Below, piece by piece: positions 6,875-14,040 of a stretch of DNA of 15,998 nucleotides. This stretch comes from an uncultured Tabrizicola sp. Its GTDB lineage: Bacteria > Pseudomonadota > Alphaproteobacteria > Rhodobacterales > Rhodobacteraceae. The stretch's first letter is position 1. Every line of letters starts with the position of its first letter. Both the position numbers and the translations under genes were made by a program. Below the pieces are notes generated by a model. That model saw only the letters and a list, made by a program, of their open reading frames with translations. It was not told the origin of the DNA and made no database searches. Location of the stretch: assembly GCA_937858255.1 (NCBI GenBank), contig CALLZQ010000759.1, forward strand, positions 1 to 15,998, written 5' to 3'.

Positions 6875-7659
6875 CACCTGACCTGCGACGTTGCAGAAAG
6901 CATCTGATCGACCGCGGTGATAACCTTGGCATTCAGCTCATAACCACGCTGTGCCTTGATCAGTTCGGTGACCTCTTTGACCGCATCGACACTGCTTTCC
7001 TCAAGATAACCCTGCCGCAAGGTTCCCAGACCGTCGACACCCGGGGTCCCGGCAAGCGCGGGGCCAGAGGCCTCGGTCTCAAGGAAAAGGTTGGAGCCCA
7101 TCGCCTCCAGTCCTTTTTCATTGGCAAAGCCGACCATCGAAAGCTGCCCGAGCAGCTCTGGCTCGATCCGGTTCAGGAAGTAGGCGTAGATTTCGCCCTC
7201 ATTATTGATCGACAGGCTGCGGACGTCGGTCGGGATGGTGATACCGGGGGCCACCTGATAGCCTTCCGAGGTCACGATCAGCCCGTCACCTGTTCGCTTG
7301 AGCGCGCCATCCCGTGTATAACCCGCCCCACCGCCGGGCAGCGCCACCTCAAGATAGCCACGGCCTTCGATCGCAACATCGAGATCGCCCCCCGTCTGCA
7401 CCAGCGCGCCCTGTGCGAGAACAATCGACACCGCCGAGGGGCGCACCCCCAGGCCAATCTGAATTCCCGTCGGCAAGATGGTTCCATCCGCCGCAGACAC
7501 GCTGCCGGGCCGGGCCAATTGCTGATAATGCAGATCGGCAAAATCGGCGCGGCGCGCGTTGAACCCGGTCGTCGACATATTGGCGAGGTTGTGGGAAACC
7601 ACATCCACCTTCATCTGCTGGGCGGCCATGCCGGTCGCCGCAATCTGCAATGCCTTCAT
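6874..7659 (-). CDS. flgG: flagellar distal rod protein FlgG
   Basis: FlgG (261 aa) builds the distal rod that passes through the P and L rings. The N-terminus MKALQIAATGMAAQQMKVDVV leads into SHNLANMSTTGFNARRADF, the rod/hook family signature with its ANxxTxG core. The C-terminus has GYLEESSVDAVKEVTELI and QRGYELNAKVI, the matching helix that packs against the N-terminal helix. The length is close to the 260 aa of the Salmonella protein. ATG 7659 is preceded by AGGAGCG. It lies between flgF (9-base gap) and flgA (1-base overlap). Confidence 0.97.
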   Translation of the reverse strand: MKALQIAATGMAAQQMKVDVVSHNLANMSTTGFNARRADFADLHYQQLARPGSVSAADGTILPTGIQIGLGVRPSAVSIVLAQGALVQTGGDLDVAIEGRGYLEVALPGGGAGYTRDGALKRTGDGLIVTSEGYQVAPGITIPTDVRSLSINNEGEIYAYFLNRIEPELLGQLSMVGFANEKGLEAMGSNLFLETEASGPALAGTPGVDGLGTLRQGYLEESSVDAVKEVTELIKAQRGYELNAKVITAVDQMLSATSQVR

Positions 7660-7668
7660 CTTGCGCTC

Positions 7669-8379
7669 CTATCGGCCAAGGGTCTGGATGACACCCTTTT
7701 GCCGCTGATCTTCGGATTCGAGGAATTTCTGCCCCATCTCATAGGCGCGCTGGACTTCGATCATCCGCGCAACCTCGGTCATCGGGTCAACGTTGCTGTC
7801 TTCGACAAAGCCCTGACGGATGGTGCCCTGCTCTATCGGCTCAACCTCGGTCGCAGAAAACAGGACACCGGACTGGTGGCGCAGGCTCGTCGGATCCACC
7901 GGGCGCCACAGGCCGATCTCAGCCACCACGCCGCCCGAGGCGGACATCGTCCCATCCGTCGAGATACGGACGCTCGCGGTATCACTCGGCGCGACGACAG
8001 GGGCGCCGCCAGCGTCAAGAAGCGGATAGCCGTCGGGGGTGACAAGCGTTCCCTCTGCCGAGGGCATGAAGGTGCCGGCCCGCGTCAGCCGTTCCCCTTC
8101 AGGTGTCTGGACCATGAAAAAGCCCTCTCCCTGGATACCCAGATCGAAGGTGCCCCCGGTCTGGCTAAGGCCGGCCTGATGCAGATCCACCAGGCGCGCG
8201 GCGGCACTGGCCATCGAAACCGAGCCTTCGCCCTCCAGTTTTGCGACATGTTCGGTAAAGACGATACCTTCGCGCCGATAGCCCGAGGTTGCGGCATTGG
8301 CAAGGTTATGCGCCACCACCTGCATTTCCTTCATCAGACCAGACTGGCGGGTAAGCGTGGTGTAACCTGCTGTTTCCAT
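7669..8379 (-). CDS. flgF: flagellar proximal rod protein FlgF
   Basis: FlgF (236 aa) is a proximal rod subunit. It carries the family N-terminus METAGYTTLTRQSGLMKEM with VAHNLANAATSGYRREG, a central GEGFFMVQTPEGERLTRAG segment shared by FlgE/F/G proteins, and a C-terminal GFVEDSNVDPMTEVARMIEV plus QRAYEMGQKF helix. It is smaller than FlgG, starts differently, and sits just upstream of flgG, which together identify it as FlgF. ATG 8379 follows AAGGAAG. Only one base separates its start from the fliQ stop. Confidence 0.95.
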   Translation of the reverse strand: METAGYTTLTRQSGLMKEMQVVAHNLANAATSGYRREGIVFTEHVAKLEGEGSVSMASAAARLVDLHQAGLSQTGGTFDLGIQGEGFFMVQTPEGERLTRAGTFMPSAEGTLVTPDGYPLLDAGGAPVVAPSDTASVRISTDGTMSASGGVVAEIGLWRPVDPTSLRHQSGVLFSATEVEPIEQGTIRQGFVEDSNVDPMTEVARMIEVQRAYEMGQKFLESEDQRQKGVIQTLGR

Positions 8380-8380
8380 G

Positions 8381-8644
8381 TTATCTTCCTTCCACGCGCG
8401 GGATTATTTCACCCTGAAAGAAGGTGACGAGGGTCGATGTCATGAAACTCATGGACACCCAGAACACCACCAGCATGGCCCCGACCTTCGGCACGAAGGT
8501 GAGTGTCATTTCCTGCACCGATGTCAGGGCCTGAAAAAGCCCGACACCGACACCGGCAACCAGCGCCACCACCAGCATCGGCGAGGCGATCAGTGCCGCC
8601 GTGCAGAGAGCCTGGCGGATCATGGCGAAAAATGCCGGTTCCAT
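8381..8644 (-). CDS. fliQ: flagellar export gate protein FliQ
   Basis: FliQ (87 aa) is a small two-helix membrane subunit of the export gate. The sequence MEPAFFAMIRQAL is followed by a first hydrophobic helix (ALIASPMLVVALVAGVGVG), the conserved FQALTSVQEMTLTFVPK loop, and a second helix (VGAMLVVFWVSMSFMTSTLV). The frame opens further upstream, but ATG 8644 gives the family's normal length. It begins 4 bases after the fliE stop and has no strong Shine-Dalgarno sequence, so it probably relies on coupling. Its place between rod genes is normal for alphaproteobacteria. Confidence 0.96.
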   Translation of the reverse strand: MEPAFFAMIRQALCTAALIASPMLVVALVAGVGVGLFQALTSVQEMTLTFVPKVGAMLVVFWVSMSFMTSTLVTFFQGEIIPRVEGR

Positions 8645-8648
8645 GGGG

Positions 8649-8939
8649 TCAGACCGGCATCCGCAGGATTTCCTGATAAGCCTCAACAACCTTGTCGCGC
8701 ACCGTAACCACAGTCTCGACAGCGGTCTGCGACGATGCCAGCGCCTCTACCAGCGCATGCGGATCAGCCTGACCGCTCATCGCGGCCCGCGCTGTGGCTT
8801 CGCCACGGTCAAGCGTCTGCGCAAAGCTTTCGAGAAACCTTGCCCCGGCATCTTCTGCCGAGGGTTGAGCTTGGGCCGGCGGGGCCGCGATGCGGGTATT
8901 GGCATAGAGCTGCGCCGCGAGATTCTTGCGAATATCCAT
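8649..8939 (-). CDS. fliE: flagellar hook-basal body complex protein FliE
   Basis: FliE (96 aa) links the MS ring to the rod and is one of the first exported proteins. The C-terminal half carries the family pattern: FLESFAQTLDRGE, then DPHALVEALASSQTAVETVVTVRDKVVEAYQEILRMPV, close to the usual ending of FliE. The N-terminal 30 residues are variable and Ala/Pro-rich, as expected. ATG 8939 is preceded by a perfect AAGGAG, which itself begins inside the flgC stop codon (TAAGGAG), so termination and restart are next to each other. Confidence 0.96.
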   Translation of the reverse strand: MDIRKNLAAQLYANTRIAAPPAQAQPSAEDAGARFLESFAQTLDRGEATARAAMSGQADPHALVEALASSQTAVETVVTVRDKVVEAYQEILRMPV

Positions 8940-8950
8940 TCTGGAACTCC

Positions 8951-9328
8951 TTATCTGCGGATGAGCTCGAGCAGGCTTTGCGTCATCTGGCGCGCCTGAT
9001 CGAACAGTCGAAGATTGGCTTCGTAGCTGCGCTGCGCTTCGCGCGCGTCAGCGATTTCGATGACGAGATCGACGTTCGACCCGTCGTAGTAACCCGTTTC
9101 ATCCGCAAGCGGATGGCCGGGATCAAAAATGCGTTCGAGTTCGGATTGGTCGAGGCGAACCTTGCCATTGGCAACAGTGCCATCGGCGGCCTGCTCAAAG
9201 GCCGAGACCTTTCGGTGATAGCCGGGGGTATCGACGTTGGCGATGTTTTCAGAGACATGACGCAGACGGGTGGCCTGCGCCTGCATGGCCGAGGCAGAAC
9301 TGGCTAGACTTCTCAACAGATCGCTCAT
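8951..9328 (-). CDS. flgC: flagellar proximal rod protein FlgC
   Basis: FlgC (125 aa) is a proximal rod subunit. It shows MSDLLRSLASSASAMQAQATR, then HVSENIANVDTPGYHRK, the rod signature with its ANxxTxGY core. The middle has DPGHPLADETGYYDGSNVDL, equivalent to the P-x-A-x-x-x-GY-V segment of the family, and the end is an amphipathic helix (REAQRSYEANLRLFDQARQM). The length is slightly below the common 130-140 aa. ATG 9328 follows AAGGGGGG, which overlaps the flgB stop. Confidence 0.96.
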   Translation of the reverse strand: MSDLLRSLASSASAMQAQATRLRHVSENIANVDTPGYHRKVSAFEQAADGTVANGKVRLDQSELERIFDPGHPLADETGYYDGSNVDLVIEIADAREAQRSYEANLRLFDQARQMTQSLLELIRR

Positions 9329-9340
9329 CTCTCGCCCCCC

Positions 9341-9727
9341 TTATCCGTTGCGGCCAAGCGAGGTGCGAATGATCGCCGAGGTTGTCCGGTAGACCGCCAG
9401 CGCCATTTCATGACTCTGCCGGGTCTCGATCGACTTCATCATCTGAAGATCGAGCGAGACATCATTGCCATTGGGCGCCATGGCCCCACCGGATTTGACG
9501 GGCGTAACGCTGGACAAACGCTCGGCCCCGATCAGGTGACCAGGACGCGTGCTGCGCAACTGCAACCCGCCCTGCCCTTCATAAACTTTCGAAAATTCAG
9601 GCAAATCCATCGCGCGATACTGCGGCGTATCGGCGTTCGCCACATTCTGGGCGATGGTGGCCAGCCGTGCGCCGGAATGCGCCGCCAGTGCCTGAGCCAT
9701 TCTGGTGATTTCGAGTTTTTCGAACAT
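9341..9727 (-). CDS. flgB: flagellar proximal rod protein FlgB
   Basis: FlgB (128 aa) is a proximal rod subunit and the first gene of the operon that runs to fliL. Key parts are FEKLEITRMAQALAAHSGAR, then IAQNVANADTPQYRAMD, which is the family signature, then a glycine-rich middle, and GNDVSLDLQMMKSIETRQSH with a terminal helix. ATG 9727 follows AGGGAGAAG. The promoter for this operon should lie in the short region shared with fliI. Confidence 0.96.
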   Translation of the reverse strand: MFEKLEITRMAQALAAHSGARLATIAQNVANADTPQYRAMDLPEFSKVYEGQGGLQLRSTRPGHLIGAERLSSVTPVKSGGAMAPNGNDVSLDLQMMKSIETRQSHEMALAVYRTTSAIIRTSLGRNG

Positions 9728-9811
9728 CGGGGCTTCTCCCTCGAATTACTTCATCAGTTCTTAGGGGTGATTCCTTTAGAAACGGTTTGCAGCGAACGAA
9801 GGGAGAACCTC
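9728..9811. promoter_or_regulatory. divergent control region between flgB and fliI with an imperfect dyad
   Basis: These 84 bases separate two divergently transcribed flagellar genes and should hold both promoters. The clearest structure is an imperfect dyad: TTCTTAGG (9758-9765) and CCTTTAGAA (9773-9781) around the spacer GGTGATT. It sits near the middle, as expected for a shared operator. I see no convincing sigma-54 (TGGCAC-N5-TTGC), sigma-28 or full CtrA site (TTAA-N7-TTAA). The fliI Shine-Dalgarno sequence AAGGGAG is at 9799-9805. Confidence 0.45.
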
Positions 9812-11114
9812 TTGTCAGATCTTTTCGCGCCCCTGGCTCAGAAACTGGCCACTATCCGCACCAATCATCCGGTTGGCCGGGTGTGGAAAGTGGCGGCCGG
9901 CCTGATTACCACCCGCGGGCTGAGTCAACTCGCAACCGTTGGGGACCGGGTTCGGATCGGGCCCGCGGCCCATCTTGGCGAGGTGATCGGCCTTGGAAAA
10001 TCGGCCCTGACCATCCTGCCCGAGGGGGGATGTACCGGGATCGGCGTTGGTGATGAAGTGCTGCTTGACGGCCCGGTCACGCTCTCACCCTGTCAAAGTT
10101 GGATCGGCCGGATCGTCGATCCGCTCGGCCGCCCGCTGGATGGTCATCCATTGTTTCGCGGGGCGGTTGCGCTGCCCGTCTCGCGCCCAGAGGCGGCGCC
10201 TCGGCCCCAGATTGCAAACGGGCACAACCTGCTTTGACACCTTGTTACCCATTGTTCGCGGCCAGCGCGTCGGGCTTTTCGCCGGCTCTGGTGTTGGCAA
10301 GTCCTCGCTGCTGAGCCAACTCGCGCGGGGTGTTTCAGCCGATGTGGTCGTAATCGCGCTGGTCGGCGAACGCGGGCGCGAACTGCGTGAATTTGTCGAA
10401 ACCACGCTGGGTGAGACCGGCTTGGCGCGAAGTGTGGTGATTGCGGCGACCTCTGATCAGTCACCTCTGTTACGGCGCCAATGCTTGTTGTCTGCGATGA
10501 CAGTCGCCGAATATTTTCGGGATCAGGGGCAGCATGTCCTGTTTCTGGCCGACAGCGTGACACGCTTTGCTGAGGCGCATCGAGAAATCGCGTTGACCGC
10601 AGGCGAACAGCCTAGCCTTCGCGGCTATCCGCCTTCGGTCCAGTCCGCGATCATGGGACTTGCCGAACGCGCAGGGCCGGGTATCGAGGCTAGCGGGGAC
10701 ATAACTGCCGTCTTCTCGGTTCTGGTGCCGGGATCTGATATGGAAGAGCCGATTGCCGATATTCTCCGGGGCGTGCTGGATGGACATGTGGTGCTGGACC
10801 GAACCATTGCCGAACGGGGGCGCTTCCCGGCTATTGATCTGTTGCGATCTGTCTCTCGCAGTCTGCCCTGGGCCGCAACGGCAGAGGAGAACCGGCTGAT
10901 CGCCGACGCGCGAAAGGTTATTGCCACGTGGGAGGGCGCGGCAATGATGGTGCAGGCGGGCCTCTACCAAGCGGGAACTGATGCCATGATCGACCGGGCA
11001 ATTAAGATTTGGCCAGGCCTCGACGCTTACCTGGCGCTCAATGCCCCTGCGAATGGTATTGCAGGAAGTTTTGCCCTCTTGGCGCAGACCCTACGGGGCG
11101 ATCAGAACCGCTGA
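9812..11114 (+). pseudogene. fliI: flagellar export ATPase FliI, frameshifted in this sequence
   Basis: FliI is the cytoplasmic ATPase that helps deliver and unfold export substrates. Here it is split between frames. The N-terminal part runs from TTG 9812 (after AAGGGAG, 6-base spacing) through RIVDPLGRPLDGHPLF and stops at TGA 10235-10237. The rest continues in the next frame from about RRRLGPRLQTG (10191 on) to TGA 11112-11114. The second part has the Walker A AGSGVGKS (10281-10304), the Walker B LFLADSVTRF (Asp codon 10551-10553) and the family's AHREIALTAGE. The whole span is 1303 bases, one more than 434 codons; the restored protein would be about 433 aa, a normal length. One extra base (or two missing) near 10184-10200 explains this. 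All catalytic motifs are intact, so a sequencing error or a recent mutation is likely. No fliJ follows. Confidence 0.9.
10190..10202. repeat. GC hairpin at the fliI frame change
   Basis: GAGGC (10190-10194) and GCCTC (10198-10202) form a 5-base stem with the loop GGC, exactly where the fliI reading frame must change. Such compact GC hairpins are known trouble spots for sequencing and replication slippage. I see no slippery heptamer of the usual programmed-frameshift type. Confidence 0.55.
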
Positions 11115-11911
11115 TACGAAATTTGCTGCAATAAGCTCAGGGCGATCTGCCCAGACTGAAGCCCGCTGGATGAAGCGAGAACCTCAGATCGGATCAGAAA
11201 ATTCCGAACCAGTTTCTGCATCTTCTCGCTGTCTGTGAACTGGGCAACCGTGCTTTCGCCAAAGCTGGCCTTGGCCTTTTCCTTGATCATCTCGACCTGC
11301 TTGTCGATATCGATGGTGGCAAAGCCCGACGGCAAACCGAAGGCTTTTTCAAAGACCTCACGAAGGCGTGGCGAGCCCAGCACGGAAAACCATTTCGACG
11401 CATCTGATGAGGATGAGCCAGCCAGGTGGGCAAGCTCCACCTCTGCGTTCAGCGCAAGGCGCATATCGCCATTCTGTTCGCCGACTGCCTCCTGAAAGCG
11501 TTGGTCGCGGTACTTCGCCAGCATCTTGTCGGCAAAGTCAGATAACTGAGTGCGCGGAACCGAGAAATTCCCAAAACCAAAGGCATTGGTGAATTCCTTG
11601 TAGCGACTGTCCGCAAGTTTGTTGGCGAGGGAATCGGTCTTGAGCGTCCCCTCTTCCAGCACCTTGCGGATGAAAAACTTGTTCGGCATGTCCGCTTCCA
11701 GCCCATAGGCCGTCAGGGCGATCCGCAACAGGCGCGGATCGTCCACCAATGCATCTGCCGTCCTGATTTGCTTGATGTTGTCGCGGAAATAGGCCTCTTC
11801 TCGCTGAAACACCGTTTGCTTGTTGAACGCCTCGGTCTGCTTATCCATGGTCCTTTTCAGAAAGACCCAGCCGGCATAGCCGGAAATCGGAATGACCGGC
11901 GCGAAACTCAT
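11102..11911 (-). CDS. DUF1217 family protein, flagellar cluster
   Basis: This 269-residue protein matches what I know of DUF1217, a family found in alphaproteobacterial flagellar clusters and not assigned a function that I know of. Recognisable parts are PVIPISGYAGWVFLKRTMD near the N-terminus, FQREEAYFRDNI, the stretch TADALVDDPRLLRIALTAYG, then EADMPNKFFIRKVLEEGT and LADSRYKEFTNAFGFG. There is no clear signal peptide or membrane segment, and the protein is mainly helical and soluble. Its ATG overlaps the flbT stop as ATGA, so it is made together with FlaF and FlbT. The 3' end overlaps the convergent fliI by 13 bases. A role in flagellin control or export is a guess from context. Confidence 0.85.
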   Translation of the reverse strand: MSFAPVIPISGYAGWVFLKRTMDKQTEAFNKQTVFQREEAYFRDNIKQIRTADALVDDPRLLRIALTAYGLEADMPNKFFIRKVLEEGTLKTDSLANKLADSRYKEFTNAFGFGNFSVPRTQLSDFADKMLAKYRDQRFQEAVGEQNGDMRLALNAEVELAHLAGSSSSDASKWFSVLGSPRLREVFEKAFGLPSGFATIDIDKQVEMIKEKAKASFGESTVAQFTDSEKMQKLVRNFLIRSEVLASSSGLQSGQIALSLLQQISYQRF

Positions 11912-12312
11912 GACCCGGCAACGGCCAGAAGCCGCTCTTCCCTTGGCAACAGGCTGCGTAATGCCTTGAGCGCGGGGTAATAGACCCCCTCGAGTACCGC
12001 CTGGCTGGCAAGCCCCAGCTGCGCCCGGCTGTCCTGATCGGTCAAAACCTGGCTAAGCTGCTCGATCCCGCGCAACATTTGCAGCCGTGCGTCATCAGGA
12101 TCGGCATCGCCCGACAGCACCAGTTGTGCAATGTAGCAGACCCGGCGAACGGGCGTGTTGACCTGCTCGGGGTGAATCGCATCACGCAAACGCAGGATAT
12201 TGGCATTAGGCGTCAGGATCGACAGGCGAGAGCGACGGTCGCCATTCTCGATGACGGCGCCATTGACAAGCACCCGCTCATAAGGGCCGAGTTTAAGGAC
12301 AAGCCCGCTCAT
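11908..12312 (-). CDS. flbT: flagellin regulator FlbT
   Basis: FlbT (134 aa) is a small cytoplasmic regulator. In Caulobacter it binds the 5' untranslated region of flagellin mRNA and lowers its translation or stability until the hook is finished. In some other alphaproteobacteria it acts positively, so the sign here is open. The family pattern is visible: LVLKLGPYERVLVNGAVIENGDRRSRLSILTPNANILR, then VRRVCYIAQLVLSGD and a helical C-terminus. It overlaps flaF upstream and DUF1217 downstream with ATGA junctions. A likely target, the fliC leader, lies at 14041-14235. Confidence 0.94.
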   Translation of the reverse strand: MSGLVLKLGPYERVLVNGAVIENGDRRSRLSILTPNANILRLRDAIHPEQVNTPVRRVCYIAQLVLSGDADPDDARLQMLRGIEQLSQVLTDQDSRAQLGLASQAVLEGVYYPALKALRSLLPREERLLAVAGS

Positions 12313-12686
12313 TTCCCGCCCCCCTCGCCACGCAAACCGCGCATCACGGCGGTATTGACGTCAACCAGCACTTCGACACTGGCCTCCTGCTGCAGGATTC
12401 GCCCGGTGTGATGATCTGTGAATTCAAAAAGGTAGAAAAGTTGGGCACGCAGTGGTGCCGGGAGCTCATTCCCGGGCTCGGCAACGTCGAGGGCCAACAG
12501 ACGCCAAAGAGAGAGATTATCGTTCAGCGCCTTGGCCAAAGCGGGAAAATCCGTTTTTCGGTTTGCCCAGGAAGAGGTGAGGCGGCGGGTAACGCGGGCA
12601 AGGGCGTCGTATTCGATGCTGCGCAGAGGTCGCAGGGTGGTATCGGACGGTGCATAGCCCGAACGGGTGTGGGTCAAGGCGTTCAC
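12309..12686 (-). CDS. flaF: flagellin biosynthesis regulator FlaF
   Basis: FlaF (125 aa) is the partner of FlbT and in other alphaproteobacteria is needed for flagellin production or secretion. Typical features are SIEYDALARVTRRL near residues 23-36, DFPALAKALNDNLSLWRLLALDVA, LRAQLFYLFEFTDHHTGRIL, and DVNTAVMRGLRG at the end. It starts at GTG 12686 behind GAAGGAT; no ATG lies nearby in frame. Its stop overlaps the flbT start (ATGA). It begins only about 37 bases after the fliC terminator stem, leaving little room for its own promoter. Confidence 0.93.
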   Translation of the reverse strand: MNALTHTRSGYAPSDTTLRPLRSIEYDALARVTRRLTSSWANRKTDFPALAKALNDNLSLWRLLALDVAEPGNELPAPLRAQLFYLFEFTDHHTGRILQQEASVEVLVDVNTAVMRGLRGEGGGK

Positions 12687-12723
12687 GGTCTATCCTTCGC
12701 TTTCGGATCGGGAGGAAGAAAGG

Positions 12724-12747
12724 GGGCCGGAGGTCTCCCTCCGGCCC
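12724..12747 (-). terminator. intrinsic terminator after fliC
   Basis: On the - strand, GGGCCGGAGG pairs perfectly with CCTCCGGCCC around a GAGA loop (10-base stem, GNRA tetraloop), followed by CCTTTCTTCC. It starts 6 bases after the fliC stop. The tail is pyrimidine-rich rather than a pure T-run, so some read-through into flaF-flbT-DUF1217 is plausible. Confidence 0.85.
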
Positions 12748-12753
12748 AAGGGA

Positions 12754-14040
12754 TCAGCGGAACAGCGACAGGATGCTCTGCGGCGCCTGGTTGGCAATCG
12801 ACAGCGATTGCGTCGCCAGCTGCTGTTGCACCTGCAAGGCCTGCAGACGCGCCGATGCCTCTTCCATATTGGCATCAACCATCGAGCCGATACCCGAACG
12901 CAAGGAATCGACAAGGCTCGAGACGAAATCCTTTTGCACATCGATCCGCTTTTGCGAGGTGCCAAAGTCAGCCGCCGACTGGATCGCGGTCTGAGTCAGA
13001 CCCTCGATCGCCGCCAGCGCCGCATCAGAACCGGCTGCGGTTGAAACATCGATATCCTTGAGGATTTCGAGACCACCGCCAGCAGTACCGCCGGTCGTCA
13101 AGGTCGTAGTCGTGGTGATACCAGCCGAGGTTCCGTTGGTGATCTTGACGCCCGGGTTCGCGCCCGACGTGTCAAGCTCCGCCGAAATCGACACGCCGGC
13201 CTTCTTGGCTTCGAAGTTCAGGCGATCTATCAGCCCTTTGGCAATATCGGTCGTCGTATCGCCATCGCGGGCAACGTAGGAAACCGCCGCCGTGATGCCG
13301 GTCAGACCGCCGATCACATAGGAGTCACCCGCAAGAACCCTGTTGCCTGCACGCGCCACGGTGCCCGTATCCCCGACGATGGCGATAGTGCCCGAAGCGT
13401 TGGCCGCGATAGCACCCGCACCCGTGGCCGCCGTTGCCGCGATATCCGTGCCGGCACCGACCGTCCGAGCCTGAATACCCAGGTCGGCCTTGTTGACGGT
13501 GATGTTCGACGACTTGACGCCCGAAGAACTGCGGTCAAGCGAGGACAGGATCTGCACTTCCGACGATTTCAGCACGCCGGCGCCAGCACCGGTGTTGCCG
13601 ACAATCTGGGCCACGGTTGCGCCACCCTGACGATTCGACAACAGGTTCAGACCATTGAATTGGGCCGCACCGACGATCGAACCGATCTGATCCCGCAGTG
13701 CCGCAACATCGGCCTGAATCTTCGACCGGTCAACGTTGTCTTCCTGCGAAGCCACGATCTTGCCCTTGATCTCGGTCAGCAGGTCGGTGATCTGTTCCGA
13801 GGCCGAGCGGGCAACGGCGATGGTCGATGACCCCAGCGACAGACTGTCAGAGATCCCCTTGAAGCCCTTCACGTCCGATTCCATGGTCTTGGAGATCGCC
13901 CAGACGGCTGCGTTTTCCTTGGCCGACGCGACGGCTTTGCCGGTCGAGATTTCGTTCTGGACCATCGCCATGTTCTTGTTGATCGACTTCATCGTCTGAA
14001 GTGCAACCATGGCGCCATTGTTGGTGAGAATCGAAGACAT
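12754..14040 (-). CDS. fliC: flagellin FliC
   Basis: This is the filament subunit (428 aa, no cysteine). The N-terminal D0/D1 part (about residues 1-140) begins MSSILTNNGAMVALQTMKSI and contains ISTGKAVASAKENAAVWAIS, typical of Rhodobacteraceae flagellins. The C-terminal D1/D0 part (about 340-428) ends QLATQSLSIANQAPQSILSLFR. Between them lies a variable Ala/Gly/Thr-rich surface region. Residues about 237-310 (YVIGGLTGITAAVSYVARDG onward) resemble a flagellin IN-type insert, and a TTTTTLTTGG run follows at about 309-318. ATG 14040 was chosen over an in-frame codon 15 bases upstream because it gives the family N-terminus and follows GAAGGAAAG. Export is by the flagellar exporter, so there is no signal peptide. 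Confidence 0.97.
   Translation of the reverse strand: MSSILTNNGAMVALQTMKSINKNMAMVQNEISTGKAVASAKENAAVWAISKTMESDVKGFKGISDSLSLGSSTIAVARSASEQITDLLTEIKGKIVASQEDNVDRSKIQADVAALRDQIGSIVGAAQFNGLNLLSNRQGGATVAQIVGNTGAGAGVLKSSEVQILSSLDRSSSGVKSSNITVNKADLGIQARTVGAGTDIAATAATGAGAIAANASGTIAIVGDTGTVARAGNRVLAGDSYVIGGLTGITAAVSYVARDGDTTTDIAKGLIDRLNFEAKKAGVSISAELDTSGANPGVKITNGTSAGITTTTTLTTGGTAGGGLEILKDIDVSTAAGSDAALAAIEGLTQTAIQSAADFGTSQKRIDVQKDFVSSLVDSLRSGIGSMVDANMEEASARLQALQVQQQLATQSLSIANQAPQSILSLFR

Noticed and set aside
6432..6932. Upstream extension of the flgH reading frame
   Set aside because: It overlaps flgA out of frame, and the lipoprotein signal begins at ATG 6431 behind AAGGAA.
7519..8427. 302-codon open frame on the + strand opposite flgF and the start of flgG
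   Set aside because: Shadow of two well-supported rod genes; the product has no family features and no sensible ribosome site.
10190..10202. Programmed +1 frameshift in fliI as a regulated event
   Set aside because: No known slippery sequence or conserved recoding signal is visible; an error or mutation is the simpler explanation, though not excluded.
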